NCBI GenBank assembly: GCA_020137815.1 | Contig: CM035362.1 | Location: forward strand, 3,780,476-3,844,475 | Origin: Hormiphora californensis | Lineage: Eukaryota; Ctenophora; Tentaculata; Cydippida; Pleurobrachiidae | Length of the DNA stretch: 64,000 nucleotides | Direction of reading: 5' to 3' | In this document: positions 11,057-23,408 of the stretch, piece after piece | How positions within the stretch are numbered: position 1 is the first letter of the stretch | Layout of the letters: each line of letters begins with the position of its first letter | Notes under the pieces: model-generated | The model's input: the letters and a program-made list of their open reading frames with translations, nothing else | The model's database searches: none | What the model was told of the DNA's origin: nothing | Made by a program: the position numbers and the translations under genes

Positions 11057-11102
11057 GAAGAAAGAGAAAATCTCTCTCTCTATCTTTCTTTCTCTCTCTC
11101 TT

Positions 11103-11188
<86 letters not shown>
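11057..11188. repeat. (CT)n microsatellite
   Basis: Pyrimidine dinucleotide repeats. The polarity is opposite to most tracts in the first 10 kb. Confidence 0.95.
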
Positions 11189-11190
<2 letters not shown>

Positions 11191-11939
11191 CTTTATTCTT
11201 CCAAACAGTTCTACAGAAATGCTGGGTAGCGGGTTAATCTTGAGCTAACACAATGAGCCTTCCACGGAACCCGACGTGCTCGATCCCTTTGATTATATAC
11301 CATCATACCGCGGTTTCGCATAATATGATAATATGTTAATTTATATATGATAATTATATACCTTACTCTCGTTAATTAAGCTCGTATATTTCAAGAAACT
11401 TTTAAATAAGAAACTTTTTTTCTAGGAAACTACAGGTGTAAGCAATCCAAAAACAAAAAGAATTTCTTCTTTATCAAGAAACTAAACAAGTTAGGGGTGT
11501 TCTATTTTGTTGTGGTGTCTCTGAGTTGTGTGATTTACATTTGAAAAGTTTCTTATAAAAAAGTTTCTTACTAAAGCGTTTCTTAAAAAACGAGAGTAAG
11601 GTAATCTATTTTGGGACATATCTATTCCGTGAGGGACTATCATGTGCAATAATTATTATTATTAATGGTCCCTTGTGAACTATTGGAACTCAGAAGAACT
11701 GAAAAGTCTCAAAATTGACAAAGTGAATCAGTATAAAGACCACCAGCCCATAAAATATGGCTTCCACTGCTCGTGTAGAGGCCTTCTTCAGAAGAAGGCC
11801 TCTACACGAGAGAGGTCATCGAAGGTTCCTCATGGAATTAGGGCCCGGAGATAGGAAGGGCAGACGGAGGACTATTTATACATGGTGTAAGCGGGCGGGG
11901 GGGGGGGCTGTAAGCGTCGCAGGGTTTTTCATCTTTTTA

Positions 11940-12035
11940 ATTAGTTTATTATTTTGGCCGGGGAAGATCATTCTCCCAGTAAATTGGGGTTCCAGCAAAT
12001 CGGGGTTCGTGCAAATCGAAATTTTTAGGGTTGAA
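11940..12035. mobile_element. Degraded fragment of the CAGTCGG..GATTTA family
   Basis: GGCCGGGGAAGATCATTCTC, CCAGTAAATTGGGGTTCC and AAATCGGGGTTC resemble the internal CCGGTAAATCGGGG motifs of the family. No intact ends. Just upstream, 11760-11815 is a perfect hairpin containing AGAGGCCTTCTTC and its complement. Confidence 0.4.
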
Positions 12036-12427
12036 CCCCCTCCTCCCCCTTTTTGAACTTGAACTTATCATTTGAATTTAATGCCGATAGATTGCAATTT
12101 AATTGGCTGCCCCCACCCAAACATCAATTCTCAATGAAATAAAATTTTGCCAATTCACCAGTTATTATGTCTAAAAAGTAAATTGTGAACAAATCTTGAT
12201 TTGTTTCTAGTCTGAACTAATTTAACAAAAAATAATAAAGATTAATTAATTTCATAATTATGTAATTAATCTAACAATTACAGTCATCTCTTACCTGGCA
12301 ACTTTGTTTATTAATCCTGGCCATATGATGAAGTATATCTTTCTATATCGTCTTCTAATCCTATAAAAGGGAATTGGAGTTTTAATATAAATATTGAATA
12401 TTAATAATATTAATCTGTAATAATATA

Positions 12428-13171
12428 CAGTCGGACCCCGATTTACCGGGATCCTCGGGGGAAGCCATTTTGCCCGGTAAATCGGGGTGCCCGGTATATC
12501 GGGGTAGAGCATATTTGACCCATAAACCCTACCCATAAATCCTACTTTTGTCCAAAATTCTATACAAAGACACCTCTAACTATATAGTATACATTTATTG
12601 ATGATAATATGATCATTGCTTCTGTCATTAGAAATAGAAAATTTAAAAAATTCAAAAAAAATTGTAAAAACTTTTTCTAAGGTAAACCACCCCGGCCGAG
12701 TCCGAATCGTGTTTCGAATCGGTGCATCTTATCGCATGTCCTGCCGCTAATTAGACGGTTCGAAACGAACCGATACGTGATACCATGCCGAATCTGGGCA
12801 CCCTAAGTGGGGTGAGGAAGTATCAAAGTTTCAAAATAACTTTTTCTCTGAAAATTTACGGGGAGCATCGATCAAAGCATTGACAATGATTCTGTAAAAT
12901 TTCGCAAAAAAAAAGTTATGAAATTTTTCTAAGGTAGGCACGTTCGAATCGTATTTCGAATAGGTGCATCTTATCAAGTGTCCTGCCGTTAACTAGACGG
13001 TTCGAAACGAACCGATACGTGATCCCCATTAGACGTACCTAGCGAATTGCAAATGCAAGTTTACCAACCGGCAAAACTTCGAAAATTTTCCAAAAAAAGT
13101 CGGGGGAAAGGAATCCTCCCGGTAAATCGGGGTTCCGGTAAATCGGGGCCCGGTAAATCGGGGTCCGACTG
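12428..13171. mobile_element. TA-flanked DNA transposon (non-autonomous, 744 bp)
   Basis: Begins CAGTCGGACCCCGATTTACC and ends with AAATCGGGGTCCGACTG; TA on both sides. Internally it has two direct copies of the same block of about 95 bases found in the 6899-7762 element (about 12695-12785 and 12940-13030), both with TTCGAAACGAACCGATACG. No coding capacity. Confidence 0.82.
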
Positions 13172-14100
13172 TATAACATTATAATGTATTATTAATTAAT
13201 ATGATTAAACGGATGTTCTAGGGGGGGGGGGTCTAAGGGCGTTAACTTAACACAATATAATAATAAAATAGATGAGAACTTCATAAAAATATGCGTTTAT
13301 GTAACAATTATGCGTATTAGATAATATTTAATCAAAGACAGATGCATTTGAGTAAATGGCAGTTTAACTATGGTCATTATTTTAAGATATCGTGCATGCA
13401 TGCCCACTATTATAATATAGTGGCCAATATAATTATACTAAGAATGGCATTGTCTGCTAAGAAACTGAGACGAGACATTACATTTGTAGATCGAGTGATT
13501 AGCGTAATACGGAATCAGCTAGACATTTGAAGCGTTGGAGACTTCAACAACCTACCGAACTGGAATAACTAAATTTATTGCCCAACTTTCAAAAACCACA
13601 GGTTGCAAATTCGTGTCTCTGGGCATTGATGGATAAATCCCGAATAAATTTTATCATAAAATATAAAGCGATGCGAACTTCATAAAAATATGCGTTTATG
13701 CAACAATACGGAATGCCGTTTCCTAAATATTTCGGTACAATATATCTATAGAGCTTTACGATAGTGTAGGGTATTGAATCAATCAATACTATTGATCCCC
13801 AGAGAGAACTCTACAGAGAAATATGATTTCTCCGGAGTAGGTTACAAAACACGAGTTTAGAGAAACTCTATCTAAACTTTGGTGACGTGGTCACCCCTAC
13901 ACTAGGGCTGCGCGAAGCGCGGCAAACGAAGCCGGCGAAGGGGATGTCATCACCAAATCTAAACTCCTTTTTTGTTTTATATATCAACATTACTCATTTT
14001 GCTGGTGATCCGTGTTACATACTACCTGGTTTTTTAGTTTTTAGCATTCTACGGGGTCTGAGCGTTGTAACGTGTATGGGATATAACTCATGATGTTCAT
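13172..14100. other. No gene seen
   Basis: AT-rich sequence. A short segment (ACTTCATAAAAATATGCGTTT) appears at about 13278 and again at 13677, so this too contains old repeats. No splice-supported exon found. Confidence 0.4.
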
Positions 14101-14139
14101 ATAAAATCATAAAACTAACACATTTAACTTCTTTAGTTA

Positions 14140-14195
14140 AATGTTCTAACACTTACGCGGACCTCACGAAAGAGGGTCGAGCTAGGCAACACATT
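14140..14195 (+). repeat. Small variable-centre element
   Basis: AAATGTTCTAACAC, a short centre, then GAAAGAGGGTCGAGCTAGGC. Same two end boxes as the copies at 9300-9353 and 47711-47783. Confidence 0.5.
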
Positions 14196-14249
14196 TAACT
14201 GTACTTGGTCGGGACTATGTTAACAGGGCCGAAATATATCACGTTGAAG

Positions 14250-14326
14250 CAGGAACAACCAATCAGAGCTCGTTATTTAGGTCACGTGACTAGTTATCAG
14301 CCAATCGGGGACCAGTATTTCTTGAT
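14250..14326 (-). mobile_element. Truncated 109-bp MITE, reverse orientation
   Basis: Internal MITE sequence from AACCAATCAGAG to ACCAGTATTTCTTGAT. It is flanked by a longer direct repeat, ATATCACGTTGAAG, on both sides. That is longer than the usual 8-bp duplication and suggests a later rearrangement. Confidence 0.8.
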
Positions 14327-14908
14327 GATATCACGTTGAAGTAGGCACGAGGAAGATCATTTTTAAAGCAAACAAATAAATCTGTCCTTGAGAATCTTTT
14401 TGGTCGTGGAAATTTTTTTTCCAAGTTTGTTAAGTAAACAGGGGCCATGACACTGGAGTGTGGACGGGTGGGCCCGGGGTAGGGCCTGCCTCCCCATAGC
14501 TGCTACGATCACGTGCCGAATTTCGATGTGAATTGCATTGAACGTAGCGCTGCGTGTCATAACTTTGATATGTGAAACTGGGAGCTGGAAACTAGTTTCT
14601 AAATTTGTAACTGGGGCCTTAGGAAGAAAAATTAGTTATTGGGAGCGAGCTAACATAGTTAAATCAGCGGCTTACTTTATGCATAAATATACTGCATAAT
14701 ATTATATACTACATGTTTTAACCTAAAGAATATATATATATATAAAACCTAAATAACCCAAGCGCGGGTTTGAAAACTCCCCAGCATTCTCAAGATACAG
14801 CCTCTATGAAGAGTCATTATGCTTTATAAGGACTGATATATCTTCCTACGAGACTCTTGCACTGACAATAGGAACTTTAAAATGGGATCCATAAATGATG
14901 CTAGGCTG

Positions 14909-15017
14909 CAGGAACCGACCGAAACAAGTAAACAACCAATCAGAACTCGTTATTTAGGTCACGTGACTGGTTATCAGCCAATCAGGAACCAGTATTTCCT
15001 GATTCGGTCGGTTCCTG
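14909..15017 (-). mobile_element. 109-bp hAT-like MITE, reverse orientation
   Basis: Full copy; flanks CTAGGCTG and CTCGGCTG match at 7 of 8 positions. Confidence 0.92.
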
Positions 15018-15897
15018 CTCGGCTGACTTCGCAAGGGGTGGGCCATTACTATAGCCAGAAAAAAATACTGATAAAGGTTACCAAAGTATCACACAAATTA
15101 CCAAATTTTGAAACGTTTCCGTTTTTGTAACTACGAGACCAAACCCCCGAAACTTGGGGCCTTGTACCGAGATTAAAATACACTAAATTGTAAACAAGCT
15201 ATGATACCCAGCTACAGCTGCCAATCTACGGTTCTAAACGGTACACAGTTTACCAAGGCCCCACTTCTGCACCACAAATGTGGGGGATTGTTCAGAGAGG
15301 GGAGTGTTCAGAGCTCTTGCGAGAACTTCAAATGCCGCTTGACTCCGATTCTGTATAGACCGACGCATGCTCATCCTGGTCATACCCCAACAGGAGAATA
15401 GTATTCTCCTGTAGTATTCTCAGAATACACCGTATACTGAATACGGGTATGCAGCGTGATTCACTAGCTTTGGAAAGCAAGGTTGAGAAGCTTCCGGTAC
15501 AACGAGTATGAGGCGGCAAAAGGGAGAAATGGGCAGAGACACAGAGAAGTGAGAACAGAAGAATATGTAAAGCGTGGTACGGGTAAACGGGAACGCTAGC
15601 CGGTACCACCCTTGAGAGGAAGAGAAGGAAAGGACCTACTGAATAGCAGCAAAGCCACCTCGGGTGACACCAGAATGGGAACGGGAGTTAATTGAGTGAG
15701 CTGGATGGAGGTCTATGTCTCTGCCACATGGCACTTAATTTCAAATTTGTTGCCAAGTGGCCCAGAAAAAATGAGGCAATTCCGAAGAATAGTGATTTAT
15801 GAAGGTGGTTGCACACCAACAATAACCTGCTACAAACAGCTCCATGGCTATGAAAGTAACATTTATTGGCGAGGAAACATTGCATGGTGGATACTGG

Positions 15898-15988
15898 CCG
15901 AAACAAGTAAACAACCAATTAGAACTCGTTATTTAGGTCACGTGACTGGTTATCAGCCAATCAGGGACCAGTATTTCCTGATTCGGTC
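15898..15988 (-). mobile_element. 109-bp MITE with both termini trimmed
   Basis: Runs from CCGAAACAAGTAAAC to CTGATTCGGTCC; the outermost GGAACCGA bases are missing at both ends. Core CCAAT and CACGTG sites are retained. Confidence 0.85.
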
Positions 15989-16161
15989 CCATTATTAATG
16001 GGATAATGGGTGGATAATGGGATCAGCAAGTAGACACAAAGCAGCTGCATTGTTACATTAGGGCCCCTTATTTCTAAACCAATTGTAGTAGGACCGTGGC
16101 CCTGAGAATCTCTTAATTGACTGCTTATTGACCTCAAGGGGGCAACTAAGGCCCTGAGTTG

Positions 16162-16270
16162 CAAGAACCGACCGAATCAGGAAATACTGGTCCCTGATTG
16201 GCTGATAACCAGTCACGTGACCTAAATAGCGAGCTCTGATTGGTTGTTTACTTGGTTCGGTCGGTTCCTG
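16162..16270 (+). mobile_element. 109-bp hAT-like MITE with perfect 8-bp TSD
   Basis: Full copy flanked on both sides by CTGAGTTG. This is one of the cleanest pieces of evidence for 8-bp target duplication. Confidence 0.95.
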
Positions 16271-16399
16271 CTGAGTTGGAAGTCACGCTCCGGGAGCTCG
16301 GGTTGAGTGGTAATCACATTATCAAGGCCCTGAGGGCGTACTGCAAGAACTCTATGTTTATTCTAGAGTTCTCTGGCCTAAATGCAACAAGATCCTATG

Positions 16400-16486
16400 C
16401 AGGAACGAAACAAGTAAACAACCAATCAGAACTCGTTATTTAGGTCACGTGACTGGTTATCAGCCAATCAGGGACCAGTATTTTCC
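16400..16486 (-). mobile_element. Truncated 109-bp MITE, reverse orientation
   Basis: CAGGAACGAAACAAG start with an internal deletion of part of the terminal repeat. Homology ends after ACCAGTATTTTCC, so one terminus is lost. Confidence 0.8.
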
Positions 16487-16616
16487 TTATCCTGTGAATA
16501 TATTTTCTCCGACCCACACGTGAGATATCATGACAAAGGGAAACGGGAGTAGATATATATAACAATAAAAAACCCGGGACTTATGACATGTCTGTTTTGG
16601 AGGCCCAAACATATAC

Positions 16617-16623
16617 CTCTCTC

Positions 16624-16658
<35 letters not shown>

Positions 16659-16700
16659 TTCCTTCGACCTTCCTCTCTCTTTCTCCTTCTTTCTCTCTCC
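16617..16700. repeat. (CT)n tract
   Basis: Pyrimidine microsatellite with CCT and TTT interruptions. Confidence 0.9.
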
Positions 16701-16827
16701 TAGCGTTTTCTAGGAATATTCGTTGGTACGGGCCTCGTAAAGGTTGTGGCGGGAATTTGATAGGTCGAGGGGGTCACAGAAAGATAGATAGGAAGATAGG
16801 GACATAATATGAGAGAGAATGAGAGAG

Positions 16828-16839
16828 AGATAGAGATAG

Positions 16840-16921
<82 letters not shown>
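16828..16921. repeat. (GA)n microsatellite
   Basis: Nearly pure GA tract. Confidence 0.95.
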
Positions 16922-16923
<2 letters not shown>

Positions 16924-17436
16924 GCCGGCTGGTTTACTGATAACAAGGAGGCGGACAGGAAGAGAAAAGGGCCCCTGCTGCAGATCCCAGGGTGGGGGGG
17001 GGGGGGGAGGAGCTGCTGCGGTCTAGAGCAACGAGCGTTATCTCAAAGTATAGATAGTCATATTTAGGGCCATACTCCAAATTTTAGTCACGTGTGTAAG
17101 AGATAATTTTGCTGGCCCCTATTTAATAATTATACCAGTATTCTTACCCAGGAATATTCTGGGTCGGCAGAGAGCTGCAGGGCTGCTACCGGGGATGGAA
17201 TATTCTTAGAAAGAGAGGAAAAAGGGCCGCCAAGAAAAAAAGGGGTGACTTTATTATTGGGTAACATTACTGAGCTCACAGATAATACAGTTACCCCCAT
17301 CTTTCCTGGTATCTTGGATGTTGGACTAAAAGGGGTTCACGGGTTGAAAATATATCCAAATGGGAAGAATCTAACGGCAGGATGGAAGAACTCCATCGAT
17401 GATACTTCGAAGTACCATATCATAGATACTTCAGGG

Positions 17437-17536
17437 CAGGAACCGACCGAAACAACCAATCAGAACTCGTTATTTAGGTCACGTGACTGGTTATCAGCCA
17501 ATCAGGGACCAGTATTTCCTGATTCGGTCGGTTCTG
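17437..17536 (-). mobile_element. 109-bp MITE (100-bp variant) with perfect TSD
   Basis: Lacks a short AAGTAAAC segment and one terminal C but is flanked by identical CTTCAGGG octamers. Confidence 0.93.
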
Positions 17537-17920
17537 CTTCAGGGGTCGGAGTTGTTCCATCCTGCCGCTGCTGATATATATTGCAAACCCATTGCAAACG
17601 ACACGAGTACTACAGAAAAAGGACCTAAAGGAAACCCCAAGCAACAATAGCCATCACTTGGGTTTTGTGAAATTTCCCTCGGGTGAGATAGAGACCTAAA
17701 ACCAAGAAGATCATTCCAGTTCACCCTTACCTCTGAATTTCAAGTTTCTATCTCATCAGGGGTGGAGCAATGACCGTGGGAAGCTTCACAAAACCCGAGT
17801 GAGAGTCATTGTTGCTTGGATTTTCCTTTAATATGTTTAATATGTACTACTGCAAATAACTCGACCAACTATCATGTACGGGGACTATTAGAACAGCACT
17901 TCTCTCTGGGAGAAAGAAAG

Positions 17921-18038
<118 letters not shown>

Positions 18039-18200
18039 TGTCATAATGTACTGCATGAGAGAGAGTGTGTACAAGTGGGAGGGGGATTCTTAGAAAAGTA
18101 GTACATTTGTAGAAGTTAAGTGGTAGGTGACTCTGTGTGTGTGTGTTCTGCAGTATTGAGGCAGCGGCATTCTACTCGAGGGTATGTTGAGAGAGGACAC

Positions 18201-18309
18201 CAGGAACCGATCGAAACAAGTAAACAACCAATCAGAACTCGTTATTTAGGTCACGTGACTGGTTATCAGCCAATCAGGGACCAGCATTTCCTGATTCGGT
18301 CGGTTCCCG
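18201..18309 (-). mobile_element. 109-bp hAT-like MITE with perfect TSD
   Basis: Flanked by GAGGACAC on both sides. The right terminus has drifted to GGTTCCCG. Confidence 0.94.
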
Positions 18310-18320
18310 GAGGACACGTA

Positions 18321-18402
18321 CAGGACCCACGTTTACCGGGACACTCGGGGGAAAGGGTTTTGCACGGTATATCGGGGTGCCCGGTATATCGGGGGCCTAC
18401 TG
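18321..18402. mobile_element. Short (82-bp) TA-flanked MITE
   Basis: CAGGACCCACGTTTACCGGG at one end and CGGTATATCGGGGGCCTACTG at the other, with TA on both sides. Same family as 39553-39646. It starts 11 bases beyond the end of the MITE at 18309. Confidence 0.75.
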
Positions 18403-20100
18403 TACCCATTAGGAACCAAACATCCCCCCCCCCCCTGAACTGTACCACTCAACCACTCCCCCGCAACACCTAACACAGATATATATTAGTTAGCTGAGAA
18501 CATTTCTGACGACAATCTAAGATCGGACAATTCAAACCACAAATCAAATCGGACATAAGCTCTTCTAGAAGACCATATTTTCAGGAATATCATATTTTCA
18601 GCGGTGTATAACATATGGCAGCTGAGTTCATTTGCACACATATAAGCTTCTGCAGGATAATGTAGTACATAGTAACAAGTTTAAGGTAGCAAATATAGAT
18701 AGAGCATTAGGCTACAATTACAGGCCATTCACATATTCACATAACTATGAGAGGTTCCCCGCTCCCCGTGGATTGCAAAGTCACATACCAAATTTGTTAG
18801 TGGCCCTTTGGACAGGCCACCTAGTAATACGATATAAGTCGGCTCATAGACCCCACAAACAATAGCTCACGTTGCACTAACGGGAGATGTATTAAATTAG
18901 ATTTGTACTACAAAAATTATGTTTGTAGTTCACGCCCAGTGCCCACTGCCCACGGAATCCTACTGACTCACAAAGCCACAAAACCTGTGCGACTGAAGAG
19001 CCTTTTAGAAATACAAATATTTGGTGAACCATGTAACAGCCAGCCACCCCCGACTCAATCTCATATAACAAGCTACACGTAACACAATAACCAGGATATA
19101 TCTAACAGCGAAGAGAGAAACAGCAAGTGACATTAAGAGAGGGGGTCAAGCAAGCGAGAGAGAGATGGTGTATGCGTGTGTCGGTGATTCTCAGAATGAC
19201 AAATTGGAGTTACCTGCAGTTGTCGGTGATGATAATGCACAGAGCAGTACGACAACTTTCGTAGAAAGCGAATTCTGAATTCGTCCAAAGGCTTTCTTTC
19301 TCCCTCGGACTGGGTTGCACATTATATTTTCTTTCTTGGAAACGAAAAGATTCTGAGAATTATCAGGCATTGTGTATTGGACTATTGAGTAACATCAAAT
19401 TTTGTGGTCCATCCAACGCGATATTGGGCAACTAAATTTACTAAACGCGCACGAATCTTAAACCGAATCTGTGTAATTCGCGCGGCTTTACATTTGCGCG
19501 TGCTAAATTTCCCCTGTTCATCACAGCGCTGGCAAGCGCCCCGGTTAAATCCCAGGCTAAGATATATATCATCAAAATTAAACAAAGCTGTTTAAAATCG
19601 TTCAAAAGAACTAAGAAGCTGAAGAACCAAACATATTATCAAGTTTACACATTATATGGGTTACAATATCTCAACTAACCGACTGTCACTGGTGAGTGGT
19701 GTACACTGTCTGACCGACCCTGTCTGGCGCTGCGGACCCCATCTGAGCGGCGAGCGCACTGAGAAGTGAGAATATCAATCGGTGTTGGGCTAGGTGGGAC
19801 CGTCTAGGATAAATCGGGTATCTGGCAAAACGGCCGAGGTATTGAGTGATCATCGGTCTGGAACCAGGGGGCCTACCCGATCCTAGACCAAAAGGAAAAC
19901 CCTACTGGCCAACCAACCCATCCTGAGCACAACTGTTGTCATAACATTGTTCAGGGTGACGACATGTGCATGATACACTTGAGCATTGGTCAAAACGTCT
20001 CTGAGCCAATAACCCTTGAATCAGATAAACATATGTTAGGGCTCATCTACAAGTCTCATGAGCTCATGAGGTCATGATACACTTGACACATCTTGATTCA
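18403..20100. other. No confident gene
   Basis: Mostly unique-looking sequence. On the minus strand, about 19214-19275 is an open stretch ending at a good donor (TGCAG then GTAACT) that could be a small exon, but no partner exon was found. 19700-19830 shares the phrase CAATCGGTGTTGGG with about 31345. Confidence 0.35.
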
Positions 20101-20229
20101 TTTTTTTTAACGTTCAACACTGAAATCTTACCTTACAATACCCTCAAGGATCCTTGCAACTAGATACACTCATGAGCGCCAAAAGGGCTGACAGGCTTGC
20201 TACCATGCTTAACCTTTATTCGTGTACAA

Positions 20230-20960
20230 TTCAATGTACACTTTGGGGATTGAGGTACTCTCTCTCGACCTGTTCTGGCCAAGGGCCAAAACGAGCGCGC
20301 CCCACTGAGAATTTTAAATTTGTTAGCGAACGGGCCGCCGAAAATCCAAACTGTTGCAAACTGGGCCGACCCCATGAGAAAATTTGTTGGATTGAAGGGG
20401 CAATTTTGACAACCCATCGTCCTTTGAGTACAAGAGGACAGGGTTTCAAAATTCACCTTGAAAAATCAAATTGTTTTTCTTACCGCCTACTCTCTCTGCT
20501 TAAAATCTTCAAAACTGATCTATTTACACTGTCAACACTCAATATCTTACATTACAACCCCTCAAGGCATCCTAATGCACTTGCAGTAGCTCACATCATG
20601 TGACGCCAGTGCTGCAGCTCTACTAAATGCTAATCTGAATCACTTGTACAATTGTAATTTGTATTGACCGGTACTACTCTCATCGACAGCTGTCAATAGA
20701 GGGTCAACACAACTCGTCAACGCTTACAATTTGAGGAATTTTAGACGGAGAACTGGGTGCCAAAAAGGCCAAACAACTGTGCCAAGCCCATTGAAAATTT
20801 GTGTGATTTTGAAGTCAATTTTGACAAAGCCTCGTCCTCTTTGTAGTACAAAGAGGACGGGGGTTGTCAAAATTGTACTTGACAGCAAATTGTACTTGAC
20901 CGCCTACTAGTCATGCTTAAAATCTCAAAAATACAATCACTATATAATGCCAGGAGGGTA
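20230..20960. repeat. Two diverged direct copies of a repeat of about 450 bp
   Basis: The order of phrases in 20270-20545 (GGCCAA, TTTGACAA, AGTACAAGAGGACAGGG, CCGCCTACT, CTTAAAATC) is repeated in 20770-20940 with many changes. No coding interpretation; family unknown. Confidence 0.5.
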
Positions 20961-21382
20961 CACTATTTACAATATTACAACAACTGTCACACACTCTTGA
21001 AGGGTGCTCCCGTTGACTCTCCATTTCGTCTTTCAATTCGTAACAATATAGTCCCTTATTTACCCTGCAACAAGATGAGTTTGAGTAAATTTATTTGTAC
21101 GGACTGCAATGAATTTAAATGAATTATTTGCGTCGTTAGAGCCCGTTTTGACAGTGCGCCCAGATCGGGGGGGGGGGGGGGGGGGCAGACAGTCCATTGA
21201 GGAATTTTGCCATTTTGGTTTGACTTTGCATGAGTTTCAATTATATTAAATTAGTTAAAATAATAATAAAGGAGTTCAAAAGAACACTAGAACAGCAACT
21301 TCCACTAGAACAGCAACTTCCACCCTTTCTACACCTGAATTTAAATTACACAACAATATCTGAGTGAAACTAGAAACAGTAC

Positions 21383-21540
21383 TAAAGTCCATTTTTATTC
21401 AACTGTTCACCCTCCAACTCGTGCGCGTGCAATATTTTAATTTACGCTGCGCGCGCTACACGTTAACATGTGATAGACGCGCAAAACAATTCCGCGCACG
21501 ACTTTGGGGGGTGAACAGTTGAAAAAAAATGGAGTATATT
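21383..21540. mobile_element. Foldback element, CAACTGTTCACCC family
   Basis: Ends AAAGTCCATTTTTATTCAAC..TGTTCACCC and GGGGTGAACAGTTGAAAAAA are inverted partners. Inside is TACACGTTAACATGTGATAG. A closely similar element lies at 30699-30852. Confidence 0.75.
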
Positions 21541-21829
21541 CTTTATTACGTACTAAACACTTGTTTTGTTATGCGCGGGGAGGGAGGGTCGAACAAGGCA
21601 ACTAAACACACTATTCTGCTAACACTGTGTCCCTTGTCAGCACAGCTTTGAAGCATGCGTCCGCGCGGCAAAAACACACTGCTGACAAAACACCCTTTTA
21701 TCATTTGTCAAACTGCGCGCGCTACACTTTTTAAGAGGAGCACAGCTGCACTGACACACAGCTGTGCAGCTTCTTATTCTCCCCACACGAGTTGTTGAAT
21801 GTTGAAGCTGATTAGGAGATGAGAATATA

Positions 21830-21892
21830 TACAGGGTGACCCATAAATTCATATATGGCCCTGATAATTTATGGACCACCCTGTATATCTTA
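21830..21892. mobile_element. Small palindromic MITE (CAGGGTG ends)
   Basis: ATACAGGGTGACCCATAAATT and its imperfect inverse AATTTATGGACCACCCTGTAT bracket about 20 bases. TA at both outer ends. Confidence 0.65.
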
Positions 21893-22001
21893 CATTCATA
21901 CCAGGTGTGTTGTGGCGAGAAAGGAAACCACAAGGCCCACAAAAACAAGGTGGTATTAGTATTAAAATTAGTTCTAACCACTTTTTAAAAACTCCATTTA
22001 C

Positions 22002-22123
22002 CTTTTTTCTCTTTTTCTTTTTTCCAGATCCTTTCCCTGATTTCTTGCCCAGGGAGACTATCGTCTTGTAAATGGTGGCATCCATTCTGCAGGTAACCAG
22101 GAACTGTAGACTTTTTAACCCGG
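22002..22123 (-). CDS. LRR-protein gene, candidate exon with basic tail
   Basis: The minus strand reads acceptor CCCAATTTCAG, 122 open bases and donor GTAAAT. The product starts GLKSLQFLVTCRMDATI (leucine-rich-repeat-like spacing) and ends in a Lys-rich stretch (GKKSGKGSGKKKKRKK). The phases of this and the other two LRR-like exons do not join directly, so exons are missing between them. The call is tentative. Confidence 0.4.
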
Positions 22124-22316
22124 CTGAAATTGGGGTCACATGTACTAACTTATAGCTCAGAGGGGGTGCTCAAGACTAATTGAGAATTGTCTTACTCACC
22201 AACAACTACATGATACACACTTCTGTTTACCAGGGGGGAGGGTGCTACAAACGACCAAGCTGCTTGTTTAAATCTTCTGACCCTCAAGGCTATGTATCTA
22301 CTACACAGTACACACA

Positions 22317-22725
22317 CCAGGGTGTTATTCATTACTGTCAGTGCATGGGAGGGGGTGGTACATACCAGTTTTGGTTCTATTCCCAGTGTATGGGAGGGGG
22401 TGCTACATACCAGTTATGGTGTTATTCATTACTGCCAGTGGATGGGAGGGGGTGGTACTGCATACTAGTTATGGTGCTATTCACTATACTGTCAGTGCAT
22501 GGGGAGGGGGTGGTACACACCAGGGTGCTATTCACATTACTGCCAGTGTATGGGGAGGGGGTGGTACATACCAGTTATGGTGCTATTCACTATACTGTCA
22601 GTGTATGGGAAGGGGGTGGTACATACCAGTTATGGTGCTATTCCCAGTGAATGGGAGGGGTGGTACATACCAGTTATGGTGCTATACACTAAAGTGCATG
22701 GGAAGGGGGTGGTACATACCAGTTT
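22317..22725. repeat. Minisatellite of about 53 bp
   Basis: About eight imperfect units built on GCATGGGAGGGGGTGGTAC, ATACCAGTTATGGTGCTATT and CACTATACTGTCAGTG. Units vary by deletions. On the minus strand each unit carries a donor-like GGTATGTACC. It lies between exons of the LRR gene. Confidence 0.85.
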
Positions 22726-23013
22726 TCCTGTCCATCAGCCCATCCATTATTTCTCTAGCAGCTAGATCCCCTATCTCATTATCTCTTCAAATCACACAAC
22801 TCCAGGTACTGCGTACATGTTAACCACCTAGATGTCAAGGGGAAACTCTAACTGAATGCCCACGCAGTAATGGCGTCCCATCACTGGTAAAAATCTAACT
22901 GATAATAGGATAAACATGGGATAAACATGGTGGGGGAAGATAAACAGGGTGTATATAAAAGGGGATAACAGGGGAAGAATGGTAACATTTACCAGGCTAC
23001 CAGGTTATTACTG

Positions 23014-23113
23014 CAGGAAACAAGTAAACAACCAATCGGAACTCGTTATTTAGATCACGTGACTGGTTATCAGCCAATCAGGTACCAGTATTTCCTGATT
23101 CGGTCGGTTCCTG
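23014..23113 (-). mobile_element. 109-bp MITE with internally deleted left terminus
   Basis: Left end is CAGGAAACAAGTAAAC (the CCGACCGA part is missing); the right end TCGGTCGGTTCCTG is complete. On the minus strand it starts 8 bases downstream of the donor of exon 23122-23221, so the intron there begins GTAAAGGT and then MITE. Confidence 0.85.
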
Positions 23114-23121
23114 ACCTTTAC

Positions 23122-23221
23122 CTTCGAATAATCTTGGCACAGAGATAGGGTCCCCGATCCTTCCCCGTGTCGTGGGCATCTATCCCATTATCCGCTAACA
23201 GTAACGTTTTAGAGCAATGTC
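23122..23221 (-). CDS. LRR-protein gene, candidate exon
   Basis: The minus strand reads acceptor TTTTCACTCAG, 100 bases, donor GTAAAG. The open frame includes SKTLLLADNGIDAHDTG and GPYLCAKIIR, with ribonuclease-inhibitor-type LRR spacing (Leu-x-x-Leu-x-Leu-x-x-Asn-x-Ile). Alone it is modest evidence; with 23937-24007 it supports an LRR gene on this strand. Confidence 0.5.
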
Positions 23222-23408
23222 CTGAGTGAAAATAATGTTGAAAATATAATCTGATATTGCCCAAACCTTTTCAATGGCTTTATTTTGTGGATGATATGTT
23301 AACATAACCACCCATTTAGAGATTAGTATCTAGAGAAGGCAGATCAGGTTCGAAAATCGCAAAATTATGAAGAGTCCCACACCCCCGCCCCCGGCCGGTC
23401 CCCAAATT

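Noticed and set aside
19214-19275. Possible isolated minus-strand exon
   Set aside because: Has a good donor but no partner exon or domain; kept only as a note.
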